64,000 bases of DNA from Balaenoptera acutorostrata (lineage: Eukaryota > Chordata > Mammalia > Artiodactyla > Balaenopteridae): the NCBI RefSeq assembly GCF_949987535.1, contig NC_080082.1, forward strand, positions 50,878,374 through 50,942,373, in the 5' to 3' direction. The position numbers were made by a program, and so were the translations under genes. Below, piece by piece: positions 36,746 to 48,247 of the stretch (positions are counted from its first letter, which is position 1; the number at the start of each line of letters is the position of its first letter). The notes under the pieces were generated by a model that was not told where the DNA came from, did not search any database, and saw only the letters and a list, made by a program, of their open reading frames with translations.

Positions 36746-37839
36746 TTAAAAGAACTACAGTCTAAAATTATATTTACAGGCTTGATTGTTAGTAATAATA
36801 TTTGTATTACAATTTTAAACTATTTTATAGCAATTCTAGGCTAAGGGAAATAAATAAATATGTTAATATTACTAGGAACTAGGATTTCTGTTAGAGAAAA
36901 GAAGCAGAAATATAAAATAAAAGGTAAGAATAAAACCCTGTAATGTTAAATTTGAATTAGTAATGTCAGTATGAACTCATGCTTTGAGTCTTAAACAAGT
37001 TTCTTGCCCTCCTTTAACAAAGGGAAAATAGTGTCTGATCCAGAACTCAAGATATCTGACTTCCTAATCCTGGACTGTCTGCTCTAGCCATACTGCTTCT
37101 CTTCTGTGTAAAGATGTTTTTTCATAGACTAGGGCTTCTTAAATCTTCCTAACAAAATCCCCTTAACACTATGAGAGAGGAAAAGCCCACTCATGGGAAT
37201 TTGGGGCAGAAGCAAATCAACTACTCTATGCAGGAATTTCCTTTGAAATCTTATTTTTAAAGTAATGCTTATTTGCATTTTTCTCCATAAGAAACCTGTG
37301 ATTAAATGTGAAATAATTTCCCAGAAAAGTCCGTTTTTTCAATAAATCCTTCAGTAAAGTTGATGCTCCTTGAAGATGCAATATTCCTTTCTCTGTTTCA
37401 GAGCTGAGGAGAGTGAGGCTCCTGGTCACATCCAATCATCCAGAGAGCCACCTCCTCACAGTCCTGCAGGAACATACCAGAAGCACACACACTCGCCACA
37501 CAATCAGGCAGGTCGTTTCTCAGACACACACTGAGTGACTCACATTCAGGGTCTGCAGAGAAGGCCCAAGGAAAACAAATCTACCAAAACCGATCCACAT
37601 AAATGCTCAATTACAGACAGGTTCACAGAAACGCAACCTCATGCACTCAGTCAGCCCCACTATCTCACAGGCCCTCACAACATTCTCAGTCCGACACAGC
37701 CCGACACAATTCCAGTCATAAAATCTTCATAAACCGCATTCCAATCCCACCAGTCGCACCATCTCAAACACAACCAGCCACATTCAGTGAAAAACATCGC
37801 ACCCAGAACCACTCCAAAGACAGATACACAAGCGCTGTC
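36746..37839. other. sequence upstream of the ZFP82 promoter
   Basis: Largely unique sequence with no repeat recognised. GC content rises from about 37400 toward the CpG island; distal promoter elements may lie here, but nothing specific is identifiable. Confidence 0.4.
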
Positions 37840-38790
37840 CTTGGTCACACACCTCTCCGGTTGGCCCCACGGAGAGTCCTATTTTCGCATACACATCCCT
37901 CTTTAATGCGCCCGTCGTCCCTCCCCGCCCCGCTCCAGGCCCTGCCGCGACTTCCTCAGGACGAAGAGCCGAGAACCCCGCCCCGCTGGGGAGCGACTGG
38001 ATCTCGGGCTCAGTCGACACATCCCACTCAAAGCAGCTCACTCACTGATGCCCCGCCCACTGGGGCTCGGCCGCGCCTGCGCACTCAGTGCGTGCAGCCT
38101 GCGCTCCCAACAAGCCCCGCGCGCGGCCCGTTAGGCCCCGGGGGCTGTGGACTTACCTGAGCTGTCGCGCGCTCTCTTCCACTGGGCATCACCGTGAGAC
38201 GGGTTCGGCGCCCCAGGTGAGCAGTCCTGGCTCGGAGCATTTGTTCTGGCCATCGGTAGGAAAGGCGTTGCGGCCCGGCGATGAGGGATAGGGAAAGGAA
38301 GCGCTGCAGCACCTCAGAGTGTCGGGAGCCCAGCATCTCAGCCCCGAGTGGGCGTGAGAACCGCGGAGGTGTAACGGTGTGGTGTGTCTGTGGGCGTGCC
38401 TACACCGGGGTATGGCATCGGGACTATGTGCGGTTGTGAGGCCGGAACTAGTGGGTGATGGCGTTTGTGTGACTGAATGGGGTGCAGAGCCTCTTGTGTG
38501 ATCGTCGGTTGCCGTGGACTGGGTGACTCCGACCCTAGCGTCACGGCTGAATCTTCTGCCAGCCGCAGAGAAATGGCCCCCAGTCAGATAACTGAGAGCC
38601 AGAGAAAAGACTCCCAGCAAAAAGACTCAGACCCGTCTTGGGATAAGAATGCTAGAACTGAACGTGCCCCCCAGGCTGGCTCCTGGGAGTATTCCCAGCG
38701 CACTACATCCTCCGGCGGGCGCGCGCGGACACACACGCGCGGTTGCTCACACAGCTCCGCACTTTCCACCTGCAGGTTTCGGAGCCACGG
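37840..38790 (+). promoter_or_regulatory. CpG-island promoter of ZFP82
   Basis: A GC-rich, CpG-dense block stands out in an AT-rich landscape. It holds GC boxes (CCCCGCCC at 38051-38058 and similar runs near 37925 and 37978) and an NRF1-like motif CGCGCCTGCGCAC (38072-38084). No TATA box is evident at the expected spot, as in most KRAB zinc-finger promoters. The first plus-strand splice donor is at 38217. A perfect minus-strand donor at 38151-38159 allows for a second, antisense transcript. Boundaries are judged by eye. Confidence 0.8.
38060..38216 (+). other. ZFP82: ZFP82 exon 1 (non-coding), 5' end approximate
   Basis: GGCGCCCCAG followed by GTGAGC (38217 on) is a good 5' splice site inside the CpG island, so this is the likely first untranslated exon. 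It carries no useful start codon for the protein. The transcription start is not visible; the left boundary is placed just downstream of the GC box and could be off by 100 bases. The next exon by splice signals and reading frame is at 46981, giving an intron 1 of about 8.8 kb. Confidence 0.5.
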
Positions 38791-38799
38791 AATTCCCTC

Positions 38800-39278
38800 T
38801 CTGAAGTCCAATTCCAGTCCCGCACAGCCGTGACCCTGGCTTTTCTCTAATACTGGGAAGAGTCAGTACTCTTCCTCTTCCTTACTCTGGGCGTGCGTGG
38901 GTGGTGGTTGGTGGGGACAGATGTGGTCGTGGCGTGTCCTAATTTAGCCGGCGTGGGCAGGGCTCCAAGAAAGGCCTATATTGTCTTAAGATTCCCTTCT
39001 TCCTCAGTCTTGTCAAACTAAGAAAAGGGCTCTGATGAGGAGGAGGAATGAATTGCTATTGCCCACTTCAAAGTCAAGGTCAAGACGAGTGGGTATTTCC
39101 TCTTGTTCTGTGAAATGCATTTTTATTTTTTAGGACCTGGGAACATTTGCTTCCTTCTGCTTAATATGACCTGTCCATTAACTTGATATCTAGTTCCCCT
39201 CCCTAGTGCCTATATGCATATATCCATGTGGCAGATACTTCCCCTTACTTCTGAGAGCTTTCTTTTTTTTTTTAACTA
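38800..39278. other. ZFP82 intron 1, start
   Basis: Unique intronic sequence after the CpG island; no exon signals recognised. Confidence 0.4.
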
Positions 39279-39345
39279 TGTGTAAAGGTCTTGTAACAGT
39301 GCCTGATACTTCATAAGTACTTGATAAACATTAGCTATTTGTTGT
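39279..39345 (+). mobile_element. MIR 3' end fragment
   Basis: TAACAGTGCCTGATACTTCA followed by TAAGTACTTGATAAACATTA fits the 3' end of MIR. Confidence 0.55.
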
Positions 39346-39455
39346 TAAGTGGTGGTTTGGAGCAATTCCCCATCGGCCTCCAATAGATCAGGAAAAATGG
39401 AAATACCGTGCTAATTGTGTTGAATATTTCCTAGTTTAAAAAAATGAGGTGCTCC

Positions 39456-39612
39456 AGGGAACTCTACTCAATGCTCTGCGGTGACCTAAATGTGAAGGAA
39501 ATCCAAAAAAGAGGGGATATATGTATAGGTATAGCTGATTCACTTTGCTGTACAGTAGAAACTAACACAACATTGTAAAGCAACTATACTCCAATAAAAC
39601 TTAAAAAAAAAA
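39456..39612 (+). mobile_element. L1 3' UTR tail, severely 5'-truncated
   Basis: Reads GCTGATTCACTTTGCTGTAC, CACAACATTGTAAAGCAACT, CCAATAAAACTT and poly(A). Target duplication AAAAAATGAGGTGCTC on both sides. Sense to ZFP82, in intron 1. Confidence 0.9.
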
Positions 39613-39878
39613 ATGAGGTGCTCAAATGGTTTGAATAGGAATTCTTAACTAGTGGTAATTTAAATCCATTTGGGGCTTTCACTTTACCAGAAACCCCTTG
39701 AGATTGTATGTAAAATTATAATAGTTGTTAATATGCCATTTTTCTGGGAAGGAAGTCCATAATTTAATGAGATTATCAAACATGACCCAAGAAGATTCAT
39801 ATCCATTGGCCTAGAATCAAAGACTGTAATGTCTGAGAATGTTCTTTGAAATAAGAACTATATAAAATTAGTATCTAT

Positions 39879-40015
39879 GGGAATTTTCTGGGGGTCCAGT
39901 GGTTAAGACTCCGCGTTTTCACTGCCATGGGCCACTGGGTTCAATCCCTGGTCAGGGAACTAAGATTCTGTAAGCTGCGTGGTGCAGACAAAAATAAATA
40001 AAATAAGGTAAGATA
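39879..40015 (+). mobile_element. CHR-related short SINE
   Basis: GGGAATTTTCTGGGGGTCCA head, TTCAATCCCTGGTCAGG centre and AAATAAAATAAGG tail. ZFP82 intron 1. Confidence 0.85.
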
Positions 40016-41090
40016 AGAGAAAATAAAATGTGTCTAATAATAGGAAATTATTAAATAAATCACATTCCATCCATGTGATGCGATTTTATGCCATTGGTAT
40101 TGACTCATGGGAAGGAAAAGAAGTAAAATGATCAATTTTAAGCAATAGTTACAGTTTTGAACAAGATGACTCAAGACATTTTTAGTTATGTATGAATTCC
40201 TTTTAATAAACTAGGGATTTGTGTGACATTTTGCAAGGATATATCTAATATAAAAATTTAATTAGTTATTCAGTGGAGAAAGGAGGAGATAAAGCATCTG
40301 TTGTATACCAAATACTGTTCTGTCTGCTTTGGTATACTCTTTCTAAATTTGGGAATGCTGTATAATACCTTCATTGTGTTCAGTAACAGGAGAAGGATTG
40401 TGAAGATAGCTTATCGTTTTGATGAACAGTAAAAGAACAGTTATTTATTTCTGCCATACTAATTTGTGTGTGTGTGTGTGTGGAACCCTCTCATGTCACA
40501 GGCCTATGACTCACATTTCTCTAAAAAACTGGAAGGTACTCCCTCTCCCATCTATTTTATTTATATGGAAGTAGTAATTTTTGTTTCTGATGATAGAATT
40601 CATGCAGGTTTATTGTAAAAAGAAAAAAAATACAGGAACCTAAGGAAGTTTTAAGAAGAAAATTTTAAATGCCCTTAGTCCCATCATCCAGAGTTAATGA
40701 ATATTACAATTTTGATGTTTGTTTTTCCAAATATTTTTTTTGTGCACTTGTGTACATATGTTTGGTTTGCAAAATAGAATCATAAAAATTGGTTATTTAA
40801 GGAGATAAAGACTCTCCAACACTTTGAAAAAGCAATCCAGTGCAGTCATAAGATTTATTATATTGTTATGCCTATGCAGGGTAAAGGGGAGTGCAATGGT
40901 TCCCCTCTAATTTGAAAAACTTTTCAAGAATTTACACTTCTTAGTTATGGAGATATTGATTTTTGTTAATTACTTTCTCAAGCCTAGTTCTAAAATTTAT
41001 TGATGTTGTAAGAAAGACCAGTTGTGAATATCTCAAAAAATTTACTGTTAAGAAAAAAGAGAAAGGGCATTCTAGTATTAAAATTATTAG
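40016..41090. other. ZFP82 intron 1, mostly unclassified
   Basis: AT-rich; a (TG)n run at 40467-40482 and a possible old L1M piece at 40610-40800 (CATCATCCAGAGTTAATGAA). No exon recognised. Confidence 0.35.
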
Positions 41091-41091
41091 A

Positions 41092-41457
41092 GGACTTCCC
41101 TGGTGGCTCAGTGGTTGAGAATCCGCCTGCCAGTGCAGGGGACACGGGTTCGAGCCCTGGTCCGGGAGGATCCCACATGCTGCGGAGCAACTAGGCCCAT
41201 GCGCCACAGCTGCTGAGCCTGCTCTCTAGAGCCCGCTAGCCACAACTACCAAGCCCGTGAGCCACAACTACTGAGCCTGCGTGCCACAACTACTGAAACC
41301 TGCGCGCCTGGAGCCCATGCTCCGCAACATGAGAAGCCACCGCAATGAGAAGCCCGCGCACTGAAACGAAGAGTAGCCCCCGCTCACCGCAACTAGAGAA
41401 AGCCTGCACGTAGCAATGAAGACCCAATGAGGCCAAAAAATAAATGTTCCTTAAAAA
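41092..41457 (+). mobile_element. CHR-type SINE, long form
   Basis: Full plus-strand copy, GGACTTCCCTGGTGGCTCAG head to AAAAATAAATGTTCC tail. Target duplication AATTATTAGAG. Sense to ZFP82, intron 1. Confidence 0.94.
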
Positions 41458-41574
41458 AATAATTATTAGAGATGATTTATCAAAAATTTTAAATTTTTAA
41501 TTAAAAATTATTAAAGATAATTTTCTTTAATAAATAGAATGAAGGACATGTCATGTTTTTCATTTTATTCAGTG

Positions 41575-41965
41575 CTTATAATAAGCTGCTTTAAGTTCTT
41601 TATATGTATTATATTAACGATTCACAACAACCCTATAAGATACTGTTATTTTTTTGATGTGGTCCGTTTTTAAAGTCTTTATTGAATTTGTTACAGTATT
41701 GCTTCTGTTTTTATGTTTTCGTTTTTTGGCTTCCAGACATGTGGGATCTTAGTTCTCCGACCAGGGATCGAACCTGCACCCCCTGCATTGGGAGGTGAAG
41801 TCTTAACCACTGGACCACCAGGGAAGTCCCCTAGATACTGTTATTCTCCAGTTTGTCTATGAGGGAACAGAGGCACTGGAAATTAGTAACGTGTCCAAAG
41901 CCTCCTAGCTGATAACTGTCAGAGCTTAGATTCACATCCTGCATCCTGACAGCAAAGCCTGTGTT
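41575..41965 (-). mobile_element. MIR SINE split by a younger SINE
   Basis: Left part CGATTCACAACAACCCTATA and right part AGGGAACAGAGGCACTGGAA followed by AGATTCACATCCTG are contiguous in MIR. The insertion at 41651 separates them. Confidence 0.8.
41651..41830 (-). mobile_element. CHR-related SINE with extra 3' block, inside MIR
   Basis: Same composite as at 2605: TTTATTGAATTTGTTACAG and TTGCTTCTGTTTTT beyond the SINE body; head CACCAGGGAAGTCCC. Target duplication AGATACTGTTATT on both sides. Confidence 0.9.
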
Positions 41966-41969
41966 TTTC

Positions 41970-43340
41970 ATATGTGAGAGTCAATCACCTCCCAACATTG
42001 TGCATATTCTTTTTAGTCTGCCTAGTGTACTTGGCAGTTTATCATGGATATCTTTCTTCATTAATTAATATGAACCAGTATCATCATTATTAATAATTGT
42101 ATAATATGCCATCATACAGTGGAACATAATTTATTTAGCTTGTTGACTATTGTTAGGTATTCTTTTGGTTATAAATTATTCTTTGAAGAACTTCCTTGCA
42201 TATACTTCTTTGTGTATACTTTTACAAATATTCCCTAAGGATAAATTCCTAGAATTGGAATTTCTAGGTTAAATTATCAGACATTTAAAAAGAACTCATA
42301 TCATGCCAGATCCTGTGCTAGTGCTTGGGGAAAATACAGTAACTAAAATCCTTAAGTTGCTTTTTGTCTATCAAGGTAGATAAACCTCTACAGGAGCAAG
42401 ACTAAAATAAATTCAATGAAGAAGTCTGATGGCATGGCTTGGGAGTTCCTGGAAAGGAGACATCATCTGATTATAGCAAGCACTATCAGGTTGTGACCAA
42501 ATAGTACCAAACCCATCAGATTTCTGTGGAGGTCAATGGATTTTATGTAATAAGCTTTTTCTCAGTTTATTTTTTCCTCATGATGTTGATGCAGGGCGAG
42601 ACCAACAGAACAAAGACAATTCATTAGCTCTTTGGAGGGCATCGTGACTAAAATGACTAATTCAGAACCAAGATAAATTCATCAGTCAAAAAGTTATGAG
42701 AAGCAGCAGAAACTTAGAAATCATAGAGTTGGTTCAGATATTGGGAGCTGAAATAAATTAAAAAATAACAGCTTTTTTCCTCCAAGTTCAAGGGATGACT
42801 GCTTTAAAAAATCCCTTTCACCTACTTGAAGAAAAACTTCCTGTTTATAAAATTTTAAAAAATAGATATATTTCAAGGGTATATATGGCCATATAAAATT
42901 ATGAAGTAAATGTAAGCAAAAAGAAGAAAATTAAGATCACAATGTAGAAATAAGCAATCTTTGCAGATTTTTTTCTGTCGATGCCTGTTAGTACCTCTTT
43001 ATGCCAATATATATGTATACTTTACAAATATAATTATAATATCCATTTCATTTTATTTTTCTAAAGACTGCATATCTTGAATATTTTGTATGTCTGTGTA
43101 TTTTCTAAAGCTTAAACTTATACAATATTTTACATCAACTTTGCCTCAATCGAAAAAATTATTTTAATAATAAAGGTTAGCATTTAGTGATTACTTTGCA
43201 CATACATGAATATATAGATACATATAGGTGTTTTTACCTGCCATGACAGTATCACAGTACTCACAACTGTTGTTACCTGCATTCTTCACTCAGCAACATG
43301 TAGTAAACATATTTCCATCTTTCCTATTAAAGATCTACAT
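41970..43340 (-). mobile_element. probable diverged L1M sequence, patchy
   Basis: Pieces at 42060-42290 (TAGCTTGTTGACTATTGTTA, GATAAATTCCTAGAATTGGA) and 42960-43330 follow old L1 3' ORF2 order read backwards. 42290-42840 is unclassified. Low confidence throughout. Confidence 0.35.
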
Positions 43341-43351
43341 CATAATTTTTA

Positions 43352-43652
43352 TTTTTATTTTTAAAAATTTTTTTAAAAATTTTATTTATTTTATATTGGT
43401 TGCTTTGGGTCTTCGTTGCTGCACGTGGGTTTTTCTCTGGTTGTGGCGAGTGGGGGCTACTCTTCATTGTGGTGCGCAGGCTTCTCATTGCGGGGGCTTC
43501 CCTTGTTGTGGCTCTAGGCATGCAGGCTCAGTAGTTGTGGCGCATGGGCTTAGTTGCTCTGGGGCATGTGGGATCTTCCCGGATCAGGGCTTGAACCCGT
43601 GTCCCCTGCATTGGCAGGCGGATTCTTAACCACTGCGCCACCAGGGAAGCCC
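43352..43652 (-). mobile_element. CHR-type SINE, long form
   Basis: Minus-strand copy with an internal deletion, ending GCGCCACCAGGGAAGCC. Target duplication CTACATCATAATTTTTA. Confidence 0.92.
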
Positions 43653-44094
43653 TACATCATAATTTTTAAATGGAAAGTTTTTTCACGCTATGGATGCTTT
43701 ATAATTTATTAAATCTATTCCTACTGAAGGATGCTTCAGTTCTGGAAAGGTTTTTTCCCCTAGGAATAATGTCTGTCAGCACACTTTTACATTTTTGTCC
43801 ATATATACAATTATTTAATATTTTCTTTAATCCCATAAGTTAGAATTTCTGCATCAAAGGGTTTTCATGGTTTAAATGCTGCTTGTACCTACTTTAAATT
43901 TTGTGCAGTCTACAGGTTAGAATGTTCATATCCTTACAAACTTGCTAATATGGGCATCAGTACTCTTAAAATGAGGTTTAATATCTTTAGGTAATTTGAT
44001 GTGCTATTTCTATTTTTTAGTGAGTCATACCTGCTCATGTTTCTCTCACTTGGACAAGAGATTCTGGGTTTCAGGGGCAAGAGCTAGAGGTGAA
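43653..44094 (-). mobile_element. probable diverged L1M continuation
   Basis: GTTAGAATTTCTGCATCAAA and the TAGAATGTTCATATCC neighbourhood look like old L1 read backwards, continuing the sequence left of the SINE. Confidence 0.3.
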
Positions 44095-44235
44095 AGAGAG
44101 CTGACTTTGTGGTTAGAAAAATAAGGATTCCAAATGCAGCTTTGCTACTTATTAACTGAATTTCTGCAAGTGATTTCACTTCTTTTAGTGTGAATTTTCT
44201 GATCCATTGCATAGATAGGATAATTACAACATTAC
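44095..44235 (+). mobile_element. MIR SINE
   Basis: GCTTTGCTACTTATTAACTG, CAAGTGATTTCACTTCTTTT and CATAGATAGGATAATTACAA follow the MIR core on the + strand. Confidence 0.65.
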
Positions 44236-44304
44236 ATAGCAATCCTGCAGATACAATTAACATATAAAATACCTATCGTATAAAAGTCCTTTTTTTCTCT
44301 TCTG

Positions 44305-46475
44305 TTTTTAAATTGATGTATAATTGACATAGAACACTGTTTTAGTTTCAAGTGTACAACATAATGATTTGATATTTGTATATATTGCAAAATGATCACA
44401 GTAAATCTAGTTAACATCTGTGGACATACATAGTTACAATTTTTTTTCCTTGTGATAAGAACTACTCTCTTAGCAACTTTCAAATATGCAATACTATATT
44501 ATATATATAAATATTAACTATATCACCATGCTATACATTACAACCCATGACATTAATTTTAAAACTAGAAGTTTGTCCCTTTGCCCCCCCCTTCAACCAT
44601 ATCACCCTCTCCACCCCTCCCATCCCCCCACCTCTGGAAGCTACTAATCTGTTCTTTGTATCTGTGAGCTTGGTTAGAGCTTGTTTGTTTGTGTTTTTTA
44701 GATTTTACATATAAGCAAGATTATACAGTATTTGTCTTTCTCTGGCTGACTTATTCCGCTTAGCATGATGCGCTCAAAGTCTGTCTGTGTTGTTGAAAAT
44801 GGCAAAATTTTATTCTTTTTATGGCTGAATAATATCCCTGTGTGTGTGTGTGTTTCACATTTTCTTTATCCATTAATCCATCGATGGACATTTAGGTTGT
44901 TTCCATAATTTGGCTGTTGTAAATAATGTTGCAGTGAACATGGGGGTGCATAAATCTTTTCAAATTAGTGTTTTCATTTTCTTCAGAAAATACCTAGTAG
45001 TGCAATTGCTGGATCATATGGTAGGTCTATTTTTAATTTTTTGAGAAACCTCCATACTGTTTTCCTTAATGGCTGTACCAATTTACATTCCTGCCAACAG
45101 TGCACAAAGGTTCCCTATTCTCCACATTCTTGCCAACATTTGTTATTTCTTTTTGTTTTTGATAATAGCCATTCTAACAGGTGTATGATGATATCTCATT
45201 GTGGTTTTGGTTTGCATTTCCCTGACAATTAGTGATGTTGAGCATCTTTTCATGTACCTGTTGGCCATCTGTTATGACTTCTTTGGAAAAATGTCTATTT
45301 AGATCTGCCCATTTTTTAATCAAGGTTTTTGTTTTTTGCTATTGTATGGGTTCTTTATATATTTTGGAATTGATCCCTTATCAGATATATGATTTGCAAA
45401 TATTTTCTCCTATTCAGTAGGTTGCCTTTTCATTTTGTTGATGATTTCTTTGCTGTGCAGAAGCTTTTTAGTTTGATGTAGTCCCACTTGTTTATTTTTG
45501 CTTTTGTTGCCTTTACTTTTGGTGTCAAAAAATCATCACCAAGATCTATGTCTAGGCACTTACCTCCTGTGTTTTCTTCTAGGAGTTTTACGGTTTCAGG
45601 TCTTAAACATTCAAGTCTTTTATCCATTTTGAGTTCATTTTTGTGTATGGTATGAAATAGTGGTCCAATTTCATTCTTTTGCATGTGGCTGTCTGGTTTT
45701 CCCAACAGCATTTATTGAGGAGACTGTCCTTTTCCCACTGTATATTCTTGGCTCCTTTTTGTAAATTAATTGATCATGTACACATGGATTTTATTTCTGG
45801 GCTCTCTATTCTGTTCCATTGACCTATATAGCTGGTTTTTTTGGGGGGGTCGATATCATATTGTTTTGATTACTGTAGCTTTGTCATATATTTTGGAATC
45901 AGGAAGCATGATACCTCCAGCTTTTTTCTTCTTTCTCAAGATTGCTTTGGCTATTTGGGGCCTTTTGTGGTTCCATACAACTTTTAGGGTTGTTTGTTCT
46001 AGTTCCGTGGAATATTCCAGTGGAATTTTGATAGAGATTGCATTTAATCTGTAGATTGCTCTGGGCAGTATGGACATTTTAACAATATTAATTCTTCTAA
46101 TTTATGAACATGGAATATCTTTCTATTTATTTGTGTCATCTTCAGTTTCTTTCATCAGTGTCTTCTAGCTTTCAGTGTGCAGGTCTATTTAACCTCCTTG
46201 GTTAAATATATTCCTAGTTATTTTATTCTTTTGATGCAATTATAAATGGGATTGTTTTCTTAATTTCTCTTTCTTATAGTTCATTATTAATAGATATAAA
46301 TGCAACTGATTTTTGTAAATTGATTTTGCATCCTGCAACTTTACTGAATTCTTTTATTCTAACAGTTTTTCTGTGGGGTCCTTAGGATTTTCTATATATA
46401 ATATCATGTCTGCAAATAGAGATAGTTTTACTTCTTCCTTTCCAGTTTGGATGCCTTTTATTTCATTTTCTTGTG
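44305..46475 (-). mobile_element. L1 (older subfamily), 3' part to mid ORF2
   Basis: Reversed 3' UTR starting AAATTGATGTATAATTGACA, then ORF2. The minus frame 45430-45711 contains [20 protein letters not shown] and [14 protein letters not shown], and 45856-46077 contains [13 protein letters not shown], both standard ORF2 regions with frameshifts between. Antisense in ZFP82 intron 1. Confidence 0.9.
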
Positions 46476-46855
46476 GAAAGTCTTGACAAATAGATATGTG
46501 TTATTGTCTAACTGCTGAGAACATGAATCCACACCTCTTCAGCCTAGGTTGTAAGAAGCAGAATGACAAATGAAGTCATCCAGGAAAGCAATGTGGATGA
46601 TTCTGATTGAAAATAGTGATGATCCCAGAGGATTCTGGAAGTTATTGTTCTGACTGCAGGCAGGCAGGGCTGCCAGTGTAGTAATTTCTCAGTGGTAACG
46701 GCTGCTAGCATTAGTCCTATGAATTTCTCTCTTTGTATCTGTTTAATTTAAGCAGGCATGTGAGGTTTTGAAAGAGATTCTGGTTTAGATGATGTGGTCC
46801 CTTATCAGCCCTGAAATTTATAAGTAGGGATTAGATTTGTCCATACCTCCTCAAA

Positions 46856-46887
<32 letters not shown>

Positions 46888-46980
46888 GTGGGGAGGTCCA
46901 GGGAGGGGAAAGAATATATTAAACTGAGTCGTTTTGAGAGTTCTGAGGCCTATCTCATGGCCCCCTTTTTCTCCCCCTAG
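46476..46980. other. ZFP82 intron 1, 3' end
   Basis: Unique sequence leading to the exon 2 acceptor, with a (TG)n microsatellite at 46860-46887 (about 14 units) and a good polypyrimidine tract at 46960-46980. Confidence 0.5.
46860..46887. repeat. (TG)n microsatellite near the exon 2 acceptor
   Basis: About 14 uninterrupted TG units ending 93 bp upstream of the exon; in RNA this is a UG-repeat of the kind bound by TDP-43/CELF-class proteins. Confidence 0.9.
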
Positions 46981-47066
46981 CTCTGGCCTCTGTGAACTGT
47001 GCTTCTCCAGGCAAGTAAACCCCAAGGAGGACTGACCAGTTCTTGAATTTCTAAACCATGGCCCAT
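46981..47066 (+). CDS. ZFP82: ZFP82 exon 2: 5' UTR and start codon (coding part 47058-47066)
   Basis: A polypyrimidine tract ending CCCCTAG (46980) precedes the exon, and CAT followed by GTAAGT (47067-47072) ends it. The ATG at 47058 has A at -3 and G at +4, a strong Kozak context. It encodes Met-Ala-His in phase 0, joining to Gly-Ser-Val-Met-Phe of the KRAB-A exon; a short first coding exon of this kind is usual in KRAB zinc-finger genes. A TG microsatellite sits about 95 bp upstream of the acceptor. The exon is supported by splice sites, Kozak context and frame continuity; no transcript evidence is available here. Confidence 0.85.
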
Positions 47067-48030
47067 GTAAGTTGCTGTTTCTTTCACCTTCTGGAAGTTA
47101 AGGTCCTATAAACTTTTCTTTATCCTGAAACTTTTTACTTATCAGAGCCCCATCTAAGGACCCATTTCCTCCAGATCCAGTGAGAGATGAGGCCAAATAA
47201 ATAGTACAATGCCCTTCTTGTGAGTCCGCTTTTTTCCAGTCATTGTTCATGTATTCATTGAATAAATCATTCAGCATCTCTTATATGTGCTCAGTCTTCT
47301 GCTAAAAGCTGCAGTGGAGCAGAAATGAAATCCCTTTAGGGAGACGTTTCACCATCTCTTTTGAGTAGTTGAGAGAGTATGGGCCCATTTGACTGCTCAT
47401 GGGAAAACGCTAAATGTTTCCAAACTTGAGTTTTCCAAGTAGGTGAGATTTGCTGTTGGTTGACCTCAGCCTCAGTACATGGTGAGATCTCATGCTTTAT
47501 GAGGCTTTTAGGACTAGGTAGGATTATAGTTGGGTCTTGCATGCAGAGAGTTCAAGTATCTTCTCTGGAAATCCCTAAGAGTTGTATACCATTTATATTG
47601 GAACAGGATGAGCTAGTCTAGAATGACATCTTTATGATTCTGGATCACCAGTATCCAGAATCTACATCAGTATCCTCTAACTCAGGAACAAGGAATGCAT
47701 ACAGTGAGGGATGGAAAATGATAGATAAGAAGATCATGCAGATATCTATTGCATAGACTATTATACAACCAATTTTTAAAATTTCATTAAAGAATTTGTC
47801 ATAAATGGGGAAATGCTTATGATATGATCTGATTCAATGATGAACTTGGAAGAAATTTTTAATTGTATTTGGATCCTTTTCCAACATAGAGATATCATAG
47901 GAAAACTTTTTTTAAAAAATCTGTTCTTTAAGGGGAAAGGGTAGAAGAACACATTTTTTGAGAATTTGTGAGGGAGACATATAACAGGCAGAAGACTTAT
48001 ACACAGTATTTCATTTAATTAGAAAACTGA
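47067..48030. other. ZFP82 intron 2, unique part
   Basis: No repeat or extra exon recognised. Confidence 0.4.
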
Positions 48031-48247
48031 GGGACTTCCCTGGTGGTCCAATGGGTAAGACTCCACGCTCCCAGTGCAAGGGGCCCGGGTTTGCTCCCTG
48101 GTCAGGGAACTAGGTCCCGCATGCATGCCGCAACTAAGAGTCCGCATGCTGCAACTAAGAAGTCTGCATACTGCAACTAAAGATCCCGCATGCCACAACT
48201 AAGACCTGGCACAGCATACATACATACATACATACATACATACATAC
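48031..48247 (+). mobile_element. CHR SINE, CATGC/CAACTAAG body, (CATA)n tail
   Basis: GGGACTTCCCTGGTGGTCCA head, repeats of GCAACTAAGA, and a tail that has become about nine CATA units instead of A-rich. ZFP82 intron 2, sense. Confidence 0.93.

Noticed and set aside
37603..38160. 185-codon plus-strand frame reaching into the CpG island
   Set aside because: Pro/Ser/Thr/Arg-rich composition simply follows GC content. It crosses the inferred promoter and first exon and has no family resemblance.
38189..38620. 143-codon minus-strand frame in the CpG island
   Set aside because: GC-rich chance frame. A minus-strand transcript is possible because of the splice donor at 38151, but nothing supports this as a protein.
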